A stretch of DNA of 8,467 nt from an uncultured Prevotella sp. (lineage in GTDB: Bacteria > Bacteroidota > Bacteroidia > Bacteroidales > Bacteroidaceae): positions 1 to 8,467 of the forward strand of contig CAJJWN010000073.1 in NCBI GenBank assembly GCA_905196835.1. The letters run 5' to 3'. The notes beneath the pieces are model-generated. The model was not told the origin of the DNA and did not search any database. It saw only the letters and a list, made by a program, of their open reading frames with translations. Shown here one piece after another: positions 7,042-8,467 of this stretch; within the stretch, counting starts at the first letter, position 1, and each line of letters opens with the position of its first letter. The translations under genes were made by a program, and so were the position numbers.

Positions 7042-7129
7042 GGCGGCATTTTGCATTCCAAAAGGCCGTGAATTGCAATGCAAAAGGCCGTCTTTTGCAG
7101 GGTAAAAGACGGCCTTTTGTAACACGTTG
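7042..7129. repeat. 88-bp dispersed repeat, right copy (downstream of glutamine synthetase)
   Basis: Partner of 607-694, with 11 differences over 88 aligned positions. This copy has an extra possible pairing (TTGCATT at 7051-7057 with AATGCAA at 7077-7083) that overlaps the base of the long hairpin. It lies between the glutamine synthetase gene and gltB, about 250 nt after the synthetase stop. The rest of this gap holds the 9-bp array (7245-7378), a G+C-rich stretch without clear features (about 6965-7041) and the A+T-rich gltB upstream region. Confidence 0.85.
7081..7119 (-). terminator. Hairpin terminator between glutamine synthetase and gltB
   Basis: CAAAAGGCCGTCTTTT (7081-7096) and AAAAGACGGCCTTTTG (7104-7119) form a 16-bp stem with a 7-nt loop. 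On the minus strand the stem ends in TTTTG. It probably ends transcripts coming from the glutamine synthetase gene and isolates gltBD. The same stem follows gltD. Confidence 0.65.
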
Positions 7130-7208
7130 GGTTACAGGCGGTTACGCGGTTGGCTGTAAACGGGCGCAAAAAAGGCGCAGGGCGGCTTCGCAGCAACCCC
7201 ACGCCCGG

Positions 7209-7239
7209 AATTTACGCAGCTAAAGTATGGCCGTAAATT
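7209..7239. repeat. 8-bp inverted repeat AATTTACG/CGTAAATT
   Basis: AATTTACG (7209-7216) and CGTAAATT (7232-7239) are exact reverse complements separated by 15 nt. It sits between the 9-bp array and the dispersed repeat. Its role is unknown, and it may be chance or part of a larger 3' structure of the glutamine synthetase transcript. Confidence 0.35.
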
Positions 7240-7244
7240 ATGGT

Positions 7245-7378
7245 TATTGGAGAACAGGAAGGACTGGGACGGCTGTGAGAGCCGGGAGTGCTGGGAGAAC
7301 TGGGTGTCCTGAGAGAACTGGGAGGACTGGGAATATCCCAGCTCTCTCAGTGCTCTCAGTTCTCCCAGAACTCCCGGT
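7245..7378. repeat. Inverted array of degenerate 9-bp units after glutamine synthetase
   Basis: On the plus strand a CTG (or variant) recurs every 9 nt at 7264, 7273, 7282, 7291, 7300, 7309, 7318 and 7327, with two more decayed units before them; the consensus is about ACTGGGAGA. At 7327-7341 the pattern turns around (CTGGGA-ATA-TCCCAG). The complementary CAG (or CGG) then recurs every 9 nt at 7339, 7348, 7357, 7366 and 7375. The right arm ends 4 nt before the glutamine synthetase stop codon at 7383. In the transcript the two arms would fold into an imperfect hairpin of about 45 bp, with roughly 6-7 of 9 pairs matching per unit. I do not recognise a named family. Confidence 0.85.
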
Positions 7379-7382
7379 AACA

Positions 7383-8467
7383 TTATCTAATGAACAGCAG
7401 TTCGCGGTACTTTGGCAGCGTCCACAGCTCGTCGGCCACGATTAGCTCGAGCTTGTCTATCTGGTAGCGGATTTCTCCCATCTTGGGTTCTACCGTGTCG
7501 TGGTAGGCTATTGCCTTCTCGCGTTCGCTCTCAATCTTGTTCGCCACCTTGCGCGCGTTGATTAGTTCCTCTACACCCGTCTCTATTTTCTGCGTGCGCT
7601 CGGCGATTTCTTCGATGAGCTTCATGTTGCGTGCGCACAGCTTTTCGGCCTTCTCTACGGGGAAGATTTGGCGCATGTTCTGCACGTTCTTCGCCAGCTG
7701 GCTCTGGTAATGCGTTGCCACGGGCACGATGTGGTTCATCGTTATGTCGCCCATTACGCGTGCCTCAATCTGTATGCGCTTTGTATAAGTGTCCCATTTC
7801 ACCTCGTTGCGGGCCTCAAGCTCCTTGCTGTTCATGATGCCAAGGCCTTCAAACATGTCAACGCTGGCCTTGTCGAGATAGCGGTCGAAGATTACGGGGC
7901 AGCTCGTCTCGCAGTCCAGGCCGCGTCTCTTGGCCTCCTCCTTCCACTCTTCGGAGTAGCCGTTGCCGTCGAAGCGGATGGGCTTGCACGTCTTGATGTC
8001 CTCGCGCAGCACGTCGATTATGGCCTCCGTCTGCTCCTGTCCGCCGGCGATTAGCGTGTCAACGCGCCGCTTGAAGTCGGTCAGAGCCTCGGCTACGGCG
8101 GCGTTGAGCGTTATCATTCCGCTGGCGCAGTTGGCCTCCGAGCCTACGGCGCGGAACTCGAAGCGGTTGCCCGTGAAGGCGAACGGCGACGTGCGGTTGC
8201 GGTCGGTGTTGTCAATCATCAGCTCGGGGATTTCAGGTATGTCGAGCTTCATGCCCTGCTTGCCCGCCATGTCGAACAAGTCTTTGCGGTCGCTGCTCTC
8301 TATGTGGTCGAGCAAGTCGCTCAACTGTTTGCCGAGGAACGACGAAATGATGGCCGGGGGTGCCTCGTTCGCGCCGAGACGGTGGGCGTTGCCCGCGCTC
8401 ATGATTGAGGCTTTGAGCAGTCCGTTGTGGCGGTACACGCCCATAAGCGTCTCCACAACGAAGGTGA
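7383..8467 (-). CDS. glnN: Type III glutamine synthetase, C-terminal half
   Basis: Partial, cut by the right edge; the last 361 codons are visible of roughly 730 expected for the family. The enzyme makes glutamine from glutamate, ammonium and ATP in the cytoplasm. The fragment reads through to the window edge without a start, so the GTG at 8456 is internal. Diagnostic type III segments are SAGNAHRLGANEAPPAI (near 8345-8400), DRNRTSPFAFTGNRFEFR (near 8157-8210) and ARVMGDITMNHIVPVATHYQ (near 7708-7770). A charged, helical C-terminal region follows and ends in ELWTLPKYRELLF. Type III enzymes are large (about 80 kDa) and typical of Bacteroidetes and some cyanobacteria. The neighbour gltBD completes the GS-GOGAT cycle, but a 651-nt gap with a hairpin suggests separate transcription. 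The promoter is outside the window. Confidence 0.95.
   Translation of the reverse strand, partial: TFVVETLMGVYRHNGLLKASIMSAGNAHRLGANEAPPAIISSFLGKQLSDLLDHIESSDRKDLFDMAGKQGMKLDIPEIPELMIDNTDRNRTSPFAFTGNRFEFRAVGSEANCASGMITLNAAVAEALTDFKRRVDTLIAGGQEQTEAIIDVLREDIKTCKPIRFDGNGYSEEWKEEAKRRGLDCETSCPVIFDRYLDKASVDMFEGLGIMNSKELEARNEVKWDTYTKRIQIEARVMGDITMNHIVPVATHYQSQLAKNVQNMRQIFPVEKAEKLCARNMKLIEEIAERTQKIETGVEELINARKVANKIESEREKAIAYHDTVEPKMGEIRYQIDKLELIVADELWTLPKYRELLFIR

Noticed and set aside
6725..7230. Shared word CTAAAGTATGG at the gltB start (minus) and at 7220-7230 (plus)
   Set aside because: Only 11 nt, in opposite orientation and with no surrounding similarity, so it is consistent with chance.
7264..7331. 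Possible G-quadruplex from repeated GGG on the plus strand
   Set aside because: The GGG runs are spaced by 6 nt or much more and are better explained by the 9-bp repeat. The transcribed RNA carries the complementary C-rich sequence for most of this stretch.
7227..7445. Open frame rich in repeated T-G-R and S-Q-F type peptides on both strands
   Set aside because: The peptides are produced by the 9-bp repeat array, whose period keeps frames open on both strands. The frame overlaps the end of the glutamine synthetase gene and has no recognisable domain.

Overview
This looks like a chromosomal piece of a Bacteroidales genome, most likely Prevotella or a close relative. The evidence is a type III glutamine synthetase, Bacteroidetes-type promoter boxes (TTTG...TAnnTTTG), no clear Shine-Dalgarno sequences upstream of the starts, and G+C-rich genes separated by A+T-rich, repeat-laden intergenic DNA. 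The genus is inference; the order-level assignment is firmer.

All four genes are on the minus strand, so transcription runs from right to left. From the right edge: the C-terminal half of a type III glutamine synthetase (7383-8467, cut by the window); a 651-nt gap with repeats and the gltB promoter region (6732-7382); gltB, the glutamate synthase large subunit (2253-6731); a 185-nt repeat-bracketed gap (2068-2252); gltD, the glutamate synthase small subunit (721-2067); a 512-nt repeat-rich gap (209-720); and the first 69 codons of an MsbA-type ABC exporter (2-208), cut by the left edge.

The three complete or nearly complete genes form the GS-GOGAT ammonium assimilation cycle. Glutamine synthetase fixes ammonium onto glutamate using ATP. 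GltB and GltD then use NADPH to move the glutamine amide onto 2-oxoglutarate, giving two glutamates. gltB and gltD are probably one transcription unit. The synthetase is probably a separate unit, because a strong hairpin lies between it and gltB.

The genes are ordinary, and I found no convincing undescribed protein system. The unusual material is intergenic: an inverted array of 9-bp units directly after the glutamine synthetase stop codon; an 88-bp dispersed repeat with a long hairpin, present once after the synthetase and once after gltD; four REP-like palindromes in mirror-image arrangement; A+T-rich inverted repeats that exactly fill the two ends of the gltB-gltD gap; overlapping dyads upstream of gltB; and a 13-base G tract inside the start of the ABC exporter gene.
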